Assembly: GCF_038502225.1 (NCBI RefSeq)
Contig: NC_091325.1
Coordinates: 26,817,411 to 26,881,410 of the forward strand
From: Cherax quadricarinatus
Lineage: Eukaryota; Arthropoda; Malacostraca; Decapoda; Parastacidae
Direction: 5' to 3'
DNA: 64,000 nt
Shown here piece after piece: positions 40,383 through 51,179 of the stretch (position 1 is the stretch's first letter; each line of letters opens with the position of its first letter). Under the pieces are notes generated by a model. That model did no database searches and was not told the DNA's origin. It worked only from the letters and a program-made list of their open reading frames with translations. A program made the position numbers and the translations under genes.

Positions 40383-41205
40383 TTAGATGTGAGACAATGC
40401 ATCAGCCAGCGTATTTTTTTTGCTGGCGATGTGACAAATTTTTATGTTATAAGGTTGTAGCTGTATACTCCATCTCGTGAGTCTTGTGTTATGGTTCTTC
40501 ATATGTTGAATGTAGACCAGAGGACTGTGGTCACTATAGATTGTGACCACCTGAAAGGTCTGGCCCACATATACTTCAAAATTCTCCAAGGCTAGTGTGT
40601 GGCTGATACTTGGCAGAGAAATAAACCACCAGCTGCAACCCATCGTCCCAAGACTGCAGAAGTACTGTTCCCACCCCAGACTCACAAGCATCAGCCTGTA
40701 ACGTGAAAGGTTTGGAGAAATCAGGAGACAGAAGAATGGGTGCAGTACGAAAGATTCCTTTTGCTTTCATAAAAGCATTTTGACATTCTGGGGTCCAATA
40801 AAAAGGGACATTGTGACTGGTAAGTGAGGTTAGAGGGGGCTACAATATCTGCAAAGTTCTTACAGAATCTTCTATAAAATCCTACCATATCAAGGGAATG
40901 TTGGAGGGACTTCCTATCATGATGTACTGGATAATTTTAATGGCAAGGACTTTAGCAAATTTAGGGGCCACTTTGCCACTACCTACTTCATGGCCCAAAA
41001 AAATTAACAGTAGCCTGGCCGAAGGAAGACTTAGATAAGTTAACAGTTAAGTGGAAACGCTGAAAAGTCTCAAAGAGAGCTTTAAGCCTACACATATGTT
41101 GGTCCCAAGTTTCCGACACAACTATAATCTCATCTAGGTAAGCGGCCGTGCCTTCAAGTCCTTTAATAGCTTGATGGATCAGTTTCTAGAATGATGCTGG
41201 CGAGC
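40383..41205 (-). pseudogene. Gypsy RT end and RNase H, degraded
   Basis: On the minus strand the RT tail (Ala-Tyr-Leu-Asp-Glu-Ile; second Asp changed to Glu) near 41135-41150 is followed by the RNase H-type region: Leu-Gln-Ala-Asp-Ala-Cys-Glu-Ser-Gly-Val-Gly (40707-40670) and Tyr-Ser-Asp-His-Ser-Pro-Leu-Val-Tyr, with Ala-Asp-Ala-Leu-Ser at the end. The last codons are near 40383, only about 330 bp from an LTR on the same strand. No integrase lies between RNase H and the LTR, again the Gmr1-like order. Confidence 0.75.
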
Positions 41206-41752
41206 TTTTCATTCTGAAGGAGAATGACAAAGTTGATCCCATGTATCAGAAATCTTCCCTATGAGGATAGACTGAGGGTCCTGAATCTGCACTCTCTCGA
41301 AAGGCGTAGAATTAGGGGAGATATGATCAAGGTGCATGAATGGAAAACAGGAATAAATAAAGGGGGTGTAGCATGCTGAAAATTTCCGGCCAAGACAGAC
41401 TCGCAGCAATGGTTTCAAGTTGGAAAAATTCAGATTCAGGAAGGATATAGGAAAGCAATGGTTTGGTAATAGAGTTGTGGATGAGTGGAACAAACTCCCC
41501 AGTACAATTGTAGAGGCTAAAACGTTGTGTAGTTTTAAAAATAGGTTAGATAAATACATGAGTGGGTGTGGATGGGTGTGAGTTGGCCCTGACTAGCTTG
41601 TGCTACTAGGTCTGATGCCGTGCTCCTTCCTTAAGTGGAAGTGACCTGACTAGGTGGGTCATTGGGCTAATCTTGGGGGGGAGGCATGGACCTGCTTCGC
41701 GTGGGTCAGTGGGCCTTCTGCAGTGCTCCTTCTTTCTTATGTTCTTATGAGT
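41206..41752 (+). mobile_element. CR1 3' fragment (C-terminus, 3' UTR, tail)
   Basis: It is highly similar to 39190-39728 of the intact CR1. It begins in the C-terminal region (Lys-Met-Ile-Pro-Cys-type wording) and ends in TTTCTTATGTTCTTATG (41733-41749). A frameshift near 41370 and substitutions show decay. It is inserted at the edge of the gypsy RT remnant; a further CR1-like stretch (about 41753-41830) follows. Confidence 0.85.
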
Positions 41753-41829
41753 GAGTGTGAAATGGACCTGACTAGTTAATAGATCGAACGCAGTGCTAAT
41801 CCCTTAAGTGATGTGTCTGACCTCACTAG

Positions 41830-42795
41830 GTCAAGGCATTCGCTTAAAGAATACTATCAAATACCTTTAACAGATAAGGATATGGAGATTTCTGCTTTTG
41901 TAATTAATTCTAAGTCATTATCAGTATACTGTGACCCCCTTTGGAATGAGAAAGTCGCCTGCCTCATTCCAGAAATTGGTCCATCAGGCTATCAAGCGAT
42001 TTGAAGGCACGGCAGCCTACCTGAATGATATAGCTGTAGCTTTTGATAAGTGGGATCAATGTGTTCTGTCTCAAATTTCTCTCTGATAGGGTCAGGACAT
42101 ATAAATTCATTGTCAATCTTAGGGAGCCATCTTTTGGCCAGTCTGTCATAACTTTCCTAGGCCATAAAGTAGGTAGTGGTAAAGTTACACTCAAGTCTGC
42201 AAAAATTTTGGCCATTCAAATTCTCCCATTCCTCAAGACAAGAAAGCCCTTGAACAATTTCTGGGAATGATAGACTTGTATAGGAAGTTCTCTCAGAACT
42301 TTTCTGACATTGTGGCCCCCTAACCTCTCTTACCAGTAATAAATGTTTATTCTATTGGTTCTTCAGTTGTCAAAATACGTTTTATAAAATAAAGTGTCTG
42401 TTATGTGCTGTTTCCATATTATCTCTAAATTATGCCTCTGAGGCTGGAATGGGTGCAGTGTTACTTCAAGCATCTGGTGAGGGAGTCTTTCACACAGTTG
42501 CCTACTCAGCCAAATTAAAGGCCTATCAGTGGACGTACTGAACCATCGAAAAGGAAGCCATGACACTAGGCCTTGCTCTTGAACATTTTGATATACATGT
42601 ATATGTATCCTCGTTGCAACACATGGCATAAATATTCAGTGACCACAACCCACTGATCCACCTCATCTCCATGAGAAACAAAAACACCCATCTCACGTGC
42701 TGGGCTGTGCGCCTTCAACCATCCAATATCTCCATCAGGTATATTACAGTAAAGGACAATGTTATTGTGGAGTCTCTCTCCAGGACTTGATTGTT
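41830..42795 (+). pseudogene. Gypsy RT and RNase H, degraded
   Basis: RT wording begins with Tyr-Tyr-Gln-Ile-Pro-Leu-Thr-Asp-Lys. The catalytic box reads Tyr-Leu-Asn-Asp (first Asp lost) near 42017-42028. Phe-Leu-Gly-His-Lys-Val-Gly-Ser-Gly-Lys-Val follows, then RNase H wording with Tyr-Ala-Ser-Glu-Ala-Gly-Met-Gly-Ala-Val-Leu-Leu and a Phe-Ser-Asp-His-Asn-Pro-Leu block near 42630-42655. It ends near 42795. Several stops and shifts are present. An LTR-like segment starts at 43141 with no integrase between. Confidence 0.78.
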
Positions 42796-43140
42796 AGGAT
42801 GTATCTTTTATTTATATGTTTAATAGTTAGGTAAATGGGTAACTAAGCTCTTTGTTATTACATTTATGGCAAATTGTTAATAATTTACATGAAAATAAAA
42901 GACAATTTTTTGTTGTTGTTGATGAGTCACATTGCTCCTGTTTGCAATTATTTTGGACCTATGGTAGCCTTACTCTAGGGTTTGTGCTTGATATTAAAGT
43001 CTCTCTTTGTGTTGAGCACTGCATGCTGGGTTGGATGGTTGAGGGGAACGGCAGTCCTGTTAATATGTTTAGTGCCATATGGCACACTACCCACTGACGG
43101 ATGCCTAGTGCTGGCTATTAGAGCCTTATTGGAGTGAGGG
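42796..43140. other. Non-coding 3' region of the plus-strand gypsy element
   Basis: No gene is recognised. It ends in GGAGTGAGGG, a plausible polypurine tract directly before TGTGGCATGC. Confidence 0.45.
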
Positions 43141-43560
43141 TGTGGCATGCGAGTATGTTTCAGTTCGACTTGTCACACGCCCATATAGGCATTCCCTCCC
43201 ATCCAGTGAACCAGCAGTTAAGCGAAGAGCAGTCGGGGCTCCACTGATATGCTAACAGCTGGCTTATCTGCCAATCACGAGAAAGCCCTCTAATTCTATA
43301 AAGCGATGTCTTCTACTAGTGGAGCAAAATAGGTAGGCTTCCTTCCATTCTGGTCTAAGACGGTTCTGAACACCACGTCTCTTGCTTGCAGTTTCTTTGT
43401 TTTCTTTGTCCATGATGGAATACATGGACTAAAGTTATTCTCTGCTGGACTTTGCTCTCTCCCTACACTGATAGTTAAGTATTTTTCTGGCTCGTTTACG
43501 AACAGGTCCACAGGCCCACAAGACTTCACCCGTACGCCTAATACGTGGAAAGCAGCTTAC
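43141..43560 (+). repeat. LTR-like segment, diverged Gmr1-like family
   Basis: It starts TGTGGCATGC, like the LTR at 20780. It also has the shared feature of a CCAGTGAACCAG..GTTAAG block about 80 bp in. The remainder is not alignable by eye and the 3' end is not determined. Confidence 0.45.
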
Positions 43561-43675
43561 TGGTGATGAACCTTCAGTCCCTACCATTCTTGTGTATGGA
43601 CACTCTCATAGTTCTACGGAGATTAGTGTGTGTTTGTGAATGTATGAGCAAATGTGTGTGTGTGTGTGTGTGCGT

Positions 43676-43878
43676 GTGTTCACCTTGTCAATTCCTCTCA
43701 GTATTTTGTATGTCGTTATCATGTCCCCCCTATCTCTCCTGTCCTCCAGTGTCGTCAGGTTGATTTCCATTAACCTCTCCAGGTAGGACATACCTCTTAG
43801 CTCTGGGACTAGTCTTGTAGCAAACTTTTGCACTTTCTCTAGTTTCTTTACGTGTGTGTGTGTGTGCCGCATACTCCA

Positions 43879-43912
<34 letters not shown>

Positions 43913-44832
43913 TATGTGTGTTGATATGAGGTTTGTAGTCTCTGGCCCCCTAGACTGTACTCCGTCTGCGGTCTTCTTTGCCCTTCCCCAATCTTCATGA
44001 CTTTGCACTTGGTTTGAACTCCAGGAGCCAATTGCTGGACCAGGTCTGCAGCCTGTCCAGATGTAGTTCTGCCTGGTCTTCGATCGAGTGAATTCTTCTC
44101 ATCAACTTTACGTCATCTGCAAACAGGGACACCTCAGAGTCTATTCCTTCCGTCATGTCGTTCACAAATACCAGAAACAGCACTGGTCCTAGGACTGACC
44201 CCTGTGGGACCCCGCTGGTCACAGGTGCCCACTCTGACACCTCGCCACGTACCATGACTCGCTGCTGTCTTCCTGACAAGTATACCCTGATCCATTGTAG
44301 TGCCTTCCCTGTTATCCCTGCTTGGTCCTCCAGTTTTTGCACCAATCTCTTGTGTGGAACTGTGTCAAACGCCTTCTTGCAGTCCAAGAAAATGCAATCC
44401 ACCCACCCCTCTCTCTCTTGTCTTACTGCTGTCACCATGTCATAGAACTCCAGTAGGTTTGTGACACAGGATTTCCCGTCCCTGAAACCATGTTGGCTGC
44501 TGTTGATGAGATCGTTCCTTTCTAGGTGTTCCACCACTCTTCTCCTGATAATCTTCTCCATGATTTTGCATACTATACATGTCAGTGACACTGGTCTGTA
44601 GTTTAATGCTTCATGTCTGTCTCCTTTTTTAAAGATTGGGACTACATTTGCTGTCTTCCATGCCTTAGGTAATCTCCCTGTTTCGATAGATGTATTGAAT
44701 ATTGCTGTTAGGGGTACACATAGCGCCTCTGCTCCCTCTCTCAATACCCATGGGGAGATGTTATCTGGCCCCATTGCCTTTGAGGTATCTAGCTCACTCA
44801 GAAGCCTCTTCACTTCTTCCTCGATTGTGTGC

Positions 44833-44836
<4 letters not shown>
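43676..44836 (-). pseudogene. CR1-like LINE (second family), RT fragment I
   Basis: The minus strand encodes an RT: Met-Gly-Pro-Asp-Asn-Ile, Tyr-Arg-Pro-Val-Ser-Leu-Thr, Gln-His-Gly-Phe-Arg-Asp-Gly-Lys-Ser, Phe-Leu-Asp-Cys-Lys-Lys-Ala-Phe-Asp, Gly-Val-Pro-Gln-Gly-Ser and Phe-Ala-Asp-Asp-Val-Lys (near 44110-44128). The frame stays open from about 44840 to 43995. The C-terminal part (43995-43676) is disrupted by (TG)n stretches at 43852-43866 and 43882-43910. Both outer ends abut (TG)n tracts. Confidence 0.8.
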
Positions 44837-44892
<56 letters not shown>

Positions 44893-44894
44893 TG

Positions 44895-44984
<90 letters not shown>

Positions 44985-45042
44985 ATATCTGTTGTGTGTG
45001 CGTGTATATGTGTTGTGTGTGTGTGCGTGTGTGTGTGTACTC
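44837..45042. repeat. (TG)n microsatellite
   Basis: About 200 bp of TG/GT dinucleotide with a few interruptions lies between LINE fragment I and the 3' end of fragment II. Confidence 0.95.
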
Positions 45043-46370
45043 ACCTAATTGTAATCATCTAATTGTGGTTGCAGGGGTCAAGTCATAGCTCTTGGCATCG
45101 TCTCTTCACTGGTAGATACTTGGTCCACTCTCTCCCTTCTCCACGAGCTTTATCATACCTCTTCTTAAAACTATGTGTGGATCATGCCTCTTCTACATCG
45201 CTCTCCAGAACGTTCCACTCCCTGACAACTCTATGATTGAAGAAATACTTCCTAACATCCTTGTGACTCATCTGTGTCTGCAACTTTCAGTTATGACCCC
45301 TTGTTGTGTCCCATCTCTGAAACATCCTGTACCTATCCACCTTGTCAATTTCTCTCAGTGTTTTATATGACGTCATCATGTCCCCACTACCCTTCCTGTC
45401 CTCCAGTGCTGTCAGGTCGATTTCCTTAGACCTCTTCTCGTAGGACATGCCCCTTAGCTCAGGGACTAGTCTGGTTTCAAACCTTTGGACTTTCTCCAAA
45501 TTTCCTGATGTGCTTGACCGGTTGTGGGTTCCAAACTGGTGCTGTATACTCCAATATAGGCCTGATGTACATGCTATACAGAGTCTTGAACGATTCCTTA
45601 TTCAGGTGTTGAGACGCTGTTCTTAGGTTTGCCAGGCTGTCATATGCTGCAGCAGTTATTTGGTTGATGTGCACCTCAGATGCGCTCGATATTACACTCA
45701 CCTCAAGGTCATTTTCCTTGAGTGAGGTTTACAGTCTTTGACTGCCTAGCCTGTAATCTGTCCGCGGTTTTCTTTGCCCTTCCCCAAGTCTTCATTACTT
45801 TGTACTTGATGAGACAGTTCCTGGACCACGCTTGCAGCCTGTCCATATCCTTTTGTAATCCTGCATGATCCTCATCCTATTGAATTCTCCTCATTAGCTT
45901 CACATCGTCTGCAAACAGGGACACTTCTGAATATATCCCATCCGTCATGTCATTTACATATACCAGAAACAGCACCGGTCCTAGGACTTGCCACTGTTGA
46001 ACTCCATTCGTCACAGGCGCCAACTCTGACAACTCGTTACGTACCATGACTCGTTGTTGTCTTCCTGTCAGGTAATCACTCAGCCATTGCAGTACCCTTC
46101 CTGTTATACCTACCTGGTCCTCAAGCTTTTGCACTAATCTCTTGTGTGGAACTGTGTCGAAAGCCTTCTTACAGTCCAAGAAAATGCAATCCCCCCCCCC
46201 CCCCAATCTTGTCTTACTTCTGTCACCTTGTCGTAAAACTCCAGTAAGTTTGTGACACAGGATTTCCTTTTCCTAAAACAGTGCTGGTTGTCGTGTATAA
46301 GTTTATTCCTATCTAGGTACTCCACCACTCTTCTGATAATCTTCTCTATGACCTTGCATACTGCACATGT

Positions 46371-46674
46371 CTGTGTAGACAGCCTGTACTGTCTGCATAG
46401 ACAGCCTATGCTCTCTGCCAGCTGAGTTCACATTTCGCGCCATGCTCGTGCTGCACCTGTAGGCCTCTCATGCCACTTGTAACGGCATCACCCTGCCTCT
46501 CTCTCACTCGGCGCCAATCCTTCACACAATCAACAAGGCCTACTCCTCTCTCCCTCACGGGCATGGCCCCTCCGGGGCTAGGGTACAAACACACTGTCTG
46601 TGTACCCAGATATCCCAAATAAAGAAAGAAGCTTCTGAAGCCTTATCATTGAACCCCGCCTGCAACAACGTGAC
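46371..46674. repeat. Possible solo LTR inserted in LINE fragment II
   Basis: The LINE sequence is interrupted between CACATGTC and TCTGTAATTTAATG. The insert begins TGTGTAGACAG, ends near ACGTGACA, and contains AATAAAG at 46618-46624. Size and TG...CA ends fit a solo LTR. A clean TSD was not found, so the boundaries are approximate. Confidence 0.4.
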
Positions 46675-47309
46675 AGTTAACCTTTCGTAAACATCTGTAA
46701 TTTAATGCTGTATGTTTGTCTCCTTTCTTAAAAATCTGGACATTTGCTGTCTTCTACACCTCGGGTAGTCGTCCTGTTTCGATAGATTTGTTGAAGATTG
46801 TTGTTAGTGGCACACAGAACTCCTCAGCTCTCTTCCAGCACCCACGGAAAGATGTCCTGTCCCTCTGCCTTTGAGGTATCTTGTTCACTTAGCAGCCTCT
46901 TCACCTCTTCGTCAGATGTATGTACTGTACCCAGCACTGGTTGGTGTACTTCGCCATTCTGGATTTCTGGAGTCCTTTCTGCCTCCACTGAAAATACTTC
47001 ATTAAATCTCATGTTGAGCTCTTCACATACTTCTCGGTCATTTCTTTTGATCTCTCCTCCTTCCTTCCTCACCCTGATTACCTGGTCCATGACTGTTGTT
47101 TTCCTCCTGATGTGGCTATACAACAGCTTTGGGTCAAACTTGGCTTTCGATGCTATGTCATTTTCATACTGCCGCTGGGCCTTCCTCCTTATCTGTGCAT
47201 ATTCGTTTCTGGCTCTTCGACTAATCTCCTTATTTTCATGGGTTCTTTATGTTCTATACTTTTTCTATTCTCTAGCACACTTAGTTTTGGCCTCTACACC
47301 TTCGGGTGA

Positions 47310-47477
47310 TTATTATTATTATTATAATCAAGGGGGAAGCGCTAAACCCGGAGGATTATACAGCGCCTGGGGGGGGGATGTGGAAGGAATTCAGGCTTAA
47401 TTCGGGGAACTGGAGCACAGATCCAATTCCCTAAATCAAGAGCCCCTCACCAACATCAAGGAACCTTCCTTGAGGGG
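47310..47477 (-). mobile_element. 168-bp non-autonomous derivative of the I/Nimb LINE, 12-bp TSD
   Basis: ACCTTCGGGTGA flanks it at 47298-47309 and 47478-47489. The left end (ATTATTATTATAATCAAGGGG and AGCGCTAAACCCGG) matches the 3' end of the LINE at 7169-7220. The right end (CAAGAGCCCCTCACCAACATC to CCTTGAGGGG) matches that LINE's 5' end at 13728-13765. It is therefore a 5'-plus-3' end mini-element with no coding region. A G run (47370-47377) lies inside. Confidence 0.75.
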
Positions 47478-47795
47478 ACCTTCGGGTGAACCAATTGCTC
47501 GTTCTGGCCTTCCTATTACTTCTTTTACCCTTGGATACAAACCTCTCCTCTGCCTCCTTGTATTATGTCACGTATTCCATCATTTCATTTACTGATTTTC
47601 TCACCAGTTTTCTTTCTCACTGAACATCATACATAAAATTCCTAATACCTGTGTAGTCCTATGTTTTGTTGTTTGGCTTCGCCCATCTTACTCTTCCTGC
47701 TTTCCTCTCCAATTATAAATCTGCTATGAATTCGAAGTTCAGGACCACGTGATCACTTGCTCCGAGGGGCCTTTCATATGTGATGTGTGTGTGTA

Positions 47796-48036
47796 GTCAC
47801 CAAGTTGAGGTTGCAGGGGTCGAGTCCTAGCTCCTGACCCTGTGTACTCACCTAGTTGTACTCACCTAGTTGAGGTTGCAGGGGTCGAGTCCAAGCTCCT
47901 GGCCCCGCCTCTTCACTGGTCGCTACTAGGTCACTCTCTCTGAACCATGAGCTTTATCGTACCTCTGCTTAAAGCTATGTATGGATCCTGCCTCCACTAC
48001 ATCGCTTCCCAAACTATTCCACTTCCTGACTACTCT

Positions 48037-48037
<1 letters not shown>
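47796..48037 (-). pseudogene. CR1-like LINE (second family) 3' fragments III
   Basis: Two or three short 3' ends, each starting at the complement of GTGAGTACA with AACC(T/A)CAACTAGGTGAG-type wording, follow one another (47796, 47850 and 47860). The longest reads into the C-terminal coding region. It ends at a (TG)n tract at 48038. Confidence 0.65.
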
Positions 48038-48127
<90 letters not shown>

Positions 48128-48130
48128 TGT
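48038..48130. repeat. (TG)n microsatellite
   Basis: A nearly pure TG/GT tract between LINE 3' fragments III and IV. Confidence 0.95.
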
Positions 48131-48438
48131 GTACTCACCTAGTTGAGGTTGCGGGGGTCGAGTCCGAGCTCCTGGCCCCGCCTCTTCACTGATCGCTACT
48201 AGGTCACTCTCCCTGAGCCGTGAGCTTTGTCATACCTCTGCTTAAAGCTATGTATGGATCCTGCCTCCACTACATCGCTTCCCAAACTATTCCACTTACT
48301 GACTACTCTGTGGCTGAAGAAATACTTCTTAACATCCCTGTGATTTATCTGTGTCTTCAGCTTCCAACTGTGTCCCCTTGTTACTGTGTTAGTTACCATT
48401 TTGTCCTAGGCACATGTCGATTAGACACTAGGCCTGTG
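48131..48438 (-). pseudogene. CR1-like LINE 3' fragment IV
   Basis: This is the C-terminal coding end (Val-Val-Ser-Lys-Trp-Asn-Ser-Leu) and 3' terminus of the same family on the minus strand. It is followed by a 50-bp segment (48389-48438) that is repeated at 48531-48581 on the other side of a (TG)n tract. Confidence 0.7.
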
Positions 48439-48458
48439 GTGTGTGTGTGTGTGTGTGT

Positions 48459-48501
<43 letters not shown>

Positions 48502-48624
48502 TGTCTGTCTGTCTGTGTGTGTGTGTGTGTGTTAGTTACCATTTTGTCCTAGGCACATGTCGATTAGACACTAGGCCTGTTGTGTGTATGTAGGTGTGTG
48601 TAGGGGTGTGTGTGTGTGTGTGTA
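48439..48624. repeat. (TG)n tracts with a duplicated 50-bp segment
   Basis: TG repeats (48439-48530) are bracketed by two near-identical 50-bp segments (48389-48438 and 48531-48581), followed by a further TG-rich stretch to 48624. Confidence 0.85.
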
Positions 48625-48998
48625 CTCACCTATTTGTGGTTGCAGGGGTCGAGTCCTAGCTCCTGGCCCCGCCTCTTCACCGGTTGCTACTAGACCCTCT
48701 CTCTCCCCGCTCCATGAGCTTTATCAAACCTCGTCTTAAAACTGTGTATGGTTCCTGCCTCCACTACGTCATTTTCTAGGCAATTCCACTGCCTTACAAC
48801 TCTATGACTGAAGAAATACTTCCTACTATCTCTCTGACTCATTTGTGTCTTCAACTTCCAATTGTGGCCTCTTGTTTCTGTGTCCCCTCCCTGGAACATC
48901 CTGTCCTTGTCCACCTTGTCTATTCCATGCAGTATTTTATATGTCGTTATCATGTCTCCCCTGACCCTCCTGTCCTCCAGTGTCGTCAGGCCGATTTC

Positions 48999-49002
<4 letters not shown>
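48625..49002 (-). pseudogene. CR1-like LINE 3' fragment V
   Basis: The C-terminal coding end (Asn-Trp-Lys-Leu-Lys-Thr-Gln and Phe-Phe-Ser-His-Arg-Val-Val) and 3' terminus are on the minus strand, 5'-truncated at a (TG)n tract (49003-49073). Confidence 0.72.
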
Positions 49003-49029
<27 letters not shown>

Positions 49030-49039
49030 CTGTGTCTGT

Positions 49040-49073
<34 letters not shown>
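49003..49073. repeat. (TG)n / (TGTC) microsatellite
   Basis: A TG-rich tract with CTGTG interruptions between LINE fragments V and VI. Confidence 0.9.
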
Positions 49074-49075
<2 letters not shown>

Positions 49076-49099
49076 GCATGCATATGTGCATGTATTTGT

Positions 49100-50184
49100 A
49101 CTCACCTAGTTGTGGTTGCAGGGGTGGAGTCTCAGCTCCTGGCCCCGCCTCTTCACTGGCCGCTACTCAGTCATTCTACCCGCTCCATGAACTCTATCAT
49201 ACCTCTCCTTAAAACTATGTATAGATCCTGCCTCCACTACATCATTCCCAGACTATTCCACTTTCTGACAACTCTGTGACCGAAGAAATATTTCCTGACA
49301 TCCCTGTGATTCATCTGAGTCTTCAACTTCGAACTGTGACCCCTTGATCCTGTGTCCCATCTCTGGAACACCCTGTGTTTTTCTACCTTGTCTATTCCTC
49401 TCAGTATTTTATATGTCGTTATCATGTCACCCCTACCTCTCCTGTCTTCCAGTGTCGTCAGGTTGATTTCCCTTAACTTCTCGTCGTAGGACATACCCAT
49501 TAGCTCCGGGACTAGTCTTGTTGCAAACCTTTGCACTTCCTCTAGTTTCCTTACATGCTTGGCTAGGTGAGGGTGCCAAATTGGCGCAGAATACTCCAGT
49601 ATAGGCCTAATGCACACAGTGTAAAGGGTCCTGAATGACTCCTTATTAAGATGTCGGAATGTTGTTCTCAGGTTTGCCAATCGCCCATATGCTGCCGCAG
49701 TTATTCGGTTGATGTGCGCCTCAGGAGATGTGTCCTGTGTTATACTCACCCCAAGATCCTTTCCCTTGTGTGAGGTTTGTAGTCTTTGTCCCCCTAGACT
49801 GTACTCCGTCTGTGGTCGTCTGTGCCCTTCCCCAATCTTCATGACTTTGCACTTGGTGGGGTTGAACTTCAGGAGCCGTTGCAGGACCAGTCCTGCAGCC
49901 TGTCCAGATCCCTCTGTAGTTCTGCTTAGTCATCGTTCGATTGAATTCTCATCAACTTCACATCATCTGCAAACAGGGACACTTCGAAGTTTATTCCTTC
50001 CTCCACGTCGTTCACAAATACAAGAAACAGTACCGGTCCAAGAACTGATCCCTGTGGCATCCCACTCGTTACAGGCGCCCACTCTGACACCTCACCACGT
50101 TATCCCTGCCTGGTCCTCCAGCTTTTGCAGTAATCTCTTGTGTGGAACTGTGTCAAACGCCTTCTTACAGTCCTAGAAAACGCA
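49100..50184 (-). pseudogene. CR1-like LINE 3' fragment VI (RT C-terminus)
   Basis: The longest clean C-terminal copy: the minus strand 49842-49237 is open for 201 codons, with Leu-Gly-Val-Ser-Ile, Arg-Pro-Ile-Leu-Glu-Tyr-Ser-Ala-Pro-Ile-Trp, Phe-Ala-Thr-Arg-Leu-Val-Pro-Glu-Leu and Phe-Phe-Gly-His-Arg-Val-Val. Upstream RT wording reaches 50184, with an internal deletion near 50100. The 3' terminus at 49100 abuts TG-rich sequence. Confidence 0.78.
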
Positions 50185-50689
50185 ATGTATATATGTGTGT
50201 ATATGAGTACGAGATTGAATGCATGTGCACGTGTGTGTATACGTGAGAGTGGTCACAGTTTATAGGTTATGCTTTACGAGGGCGCTCCCGCGTTCATCAC
50301 TCTCTTTCATGGCTGTAACAGCCTCTCTCTCACTACTCTTCCTAACTAATAGCAACATTAGTATTATATTACATTCTGATAGATACACGCACTAACTGCC
50401 CCTGTAATTTAGAATTTACTTTAATTATGCACTAATTTCTTTCAGTCAGAACTTCTCCTACTTATTCCCAGGTGCTCATATATAAGGTCAAATTGCTCCT
50501 ACATACTGGTGAGTATCGTGTCTGGCAGTCAATGGTGCAAGCTACTGTGACGCCTGATATTTACCGTACACAGCGGATAAGATTTTGTCCGGATTTTTTA
50601 TCCCGGAGGGTTAGCTACCCAAGATAACGCAAGAAAGTCAGTGCGTCGTCGAGAACTGTCTGACCTATTTCCATTATTTTCCTTCAATC
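50185..50689. other. No gene recognised
   Basis: Unique-looking sequence with no coding frame of note. TG-rich at its left edge. Confidence 0.5.
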
Positions 50690-50875
50690 TTGTCCTCTAG
50701 GATGCGACCCACACCAATCGACTAACTCCCAGGCACCTACTTACTGCTAGGTGAACGGGGACAGCGGGTGTAAGGAAACACGCTCAATGTTTCCACCCGG
50801 CCGGGGACTGAACCACAGACACTCAGTGTTATGAGGCGAGAGAGTTGCCTACTAGGCCAAGGGACACTATATTGT
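50690..50875 (-). mobile_element. tRNA-derived SINE
   Basis: On the minus strand an A-box-like TGGCCTAGTAGG, a Met-like anticodon loop CTCATAA, and a B-box-like GGTTCAGTCCC are spaced as in a tRNA. The body contains GTTAGTCGATTGGTGTGGGT, the same core as the SINEs at 33062 and 51180. The 3' tail beyond this core is short or missing. Confidence 0.78.
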
Positions 50876-51179
50876 TTACTCTTATCACCTTCCAGTCTTG
50901 TCACTGTACCAAGACCATCAATATTATGATACTTTTTTACTTATTGTGTGTTCACCAGCCCATATTAAGTAAATTTACAACCCACTTCTACCAGCATCAC
51001 AAAGCTGATGATGATGACAATCTATTTTTTTTTTTTTTTTTGCCTTTCCTGATCATTCGCTAAACAACATTATCACTCATTAAGACCATCTGTCTGGATA
51101 TTCACACTTTACTCTTTTGTGGTGACACCTTCTCTTGTTGATATTAACTGTGTGATCCACTTGTGGTAGGCCCAGGTGC

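Larger units (their letters stand above)
45043..47790 (-). pseudogene. CR1-like LINE (second family), fragment II, with two insertions
   Basis: On the minus strand from the 3' end: a GTGAGTAC-type terminus at the (TG)n edge, C-terminal coding (45287-45720), RT with Phe-Leu-Asp-Cys-Lys-Lys-Ala-Phe-Asp (46166-46140) and Phe-Ala-Asp-Asp-Val-Lys (near 45900-45920), then the linker (47123-46830), and an endonuclease end with Ala-Ser-Asp-His-Val (near 47750-47765). It is interrupted by an LTR-like insertion (46371-46674) and a short element (47310-47477). A ten-C run near 46192-46204 shifts the frame. Confidence 0.75.

Noticed and set aside
44695..45088. Frames coding for long Cys-Val or Thr-His repeats
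   Set aside because: These are translations of (TG)n/(CA)n microsatellite. The real coding content on the minus strand is the LINE RT next to it.
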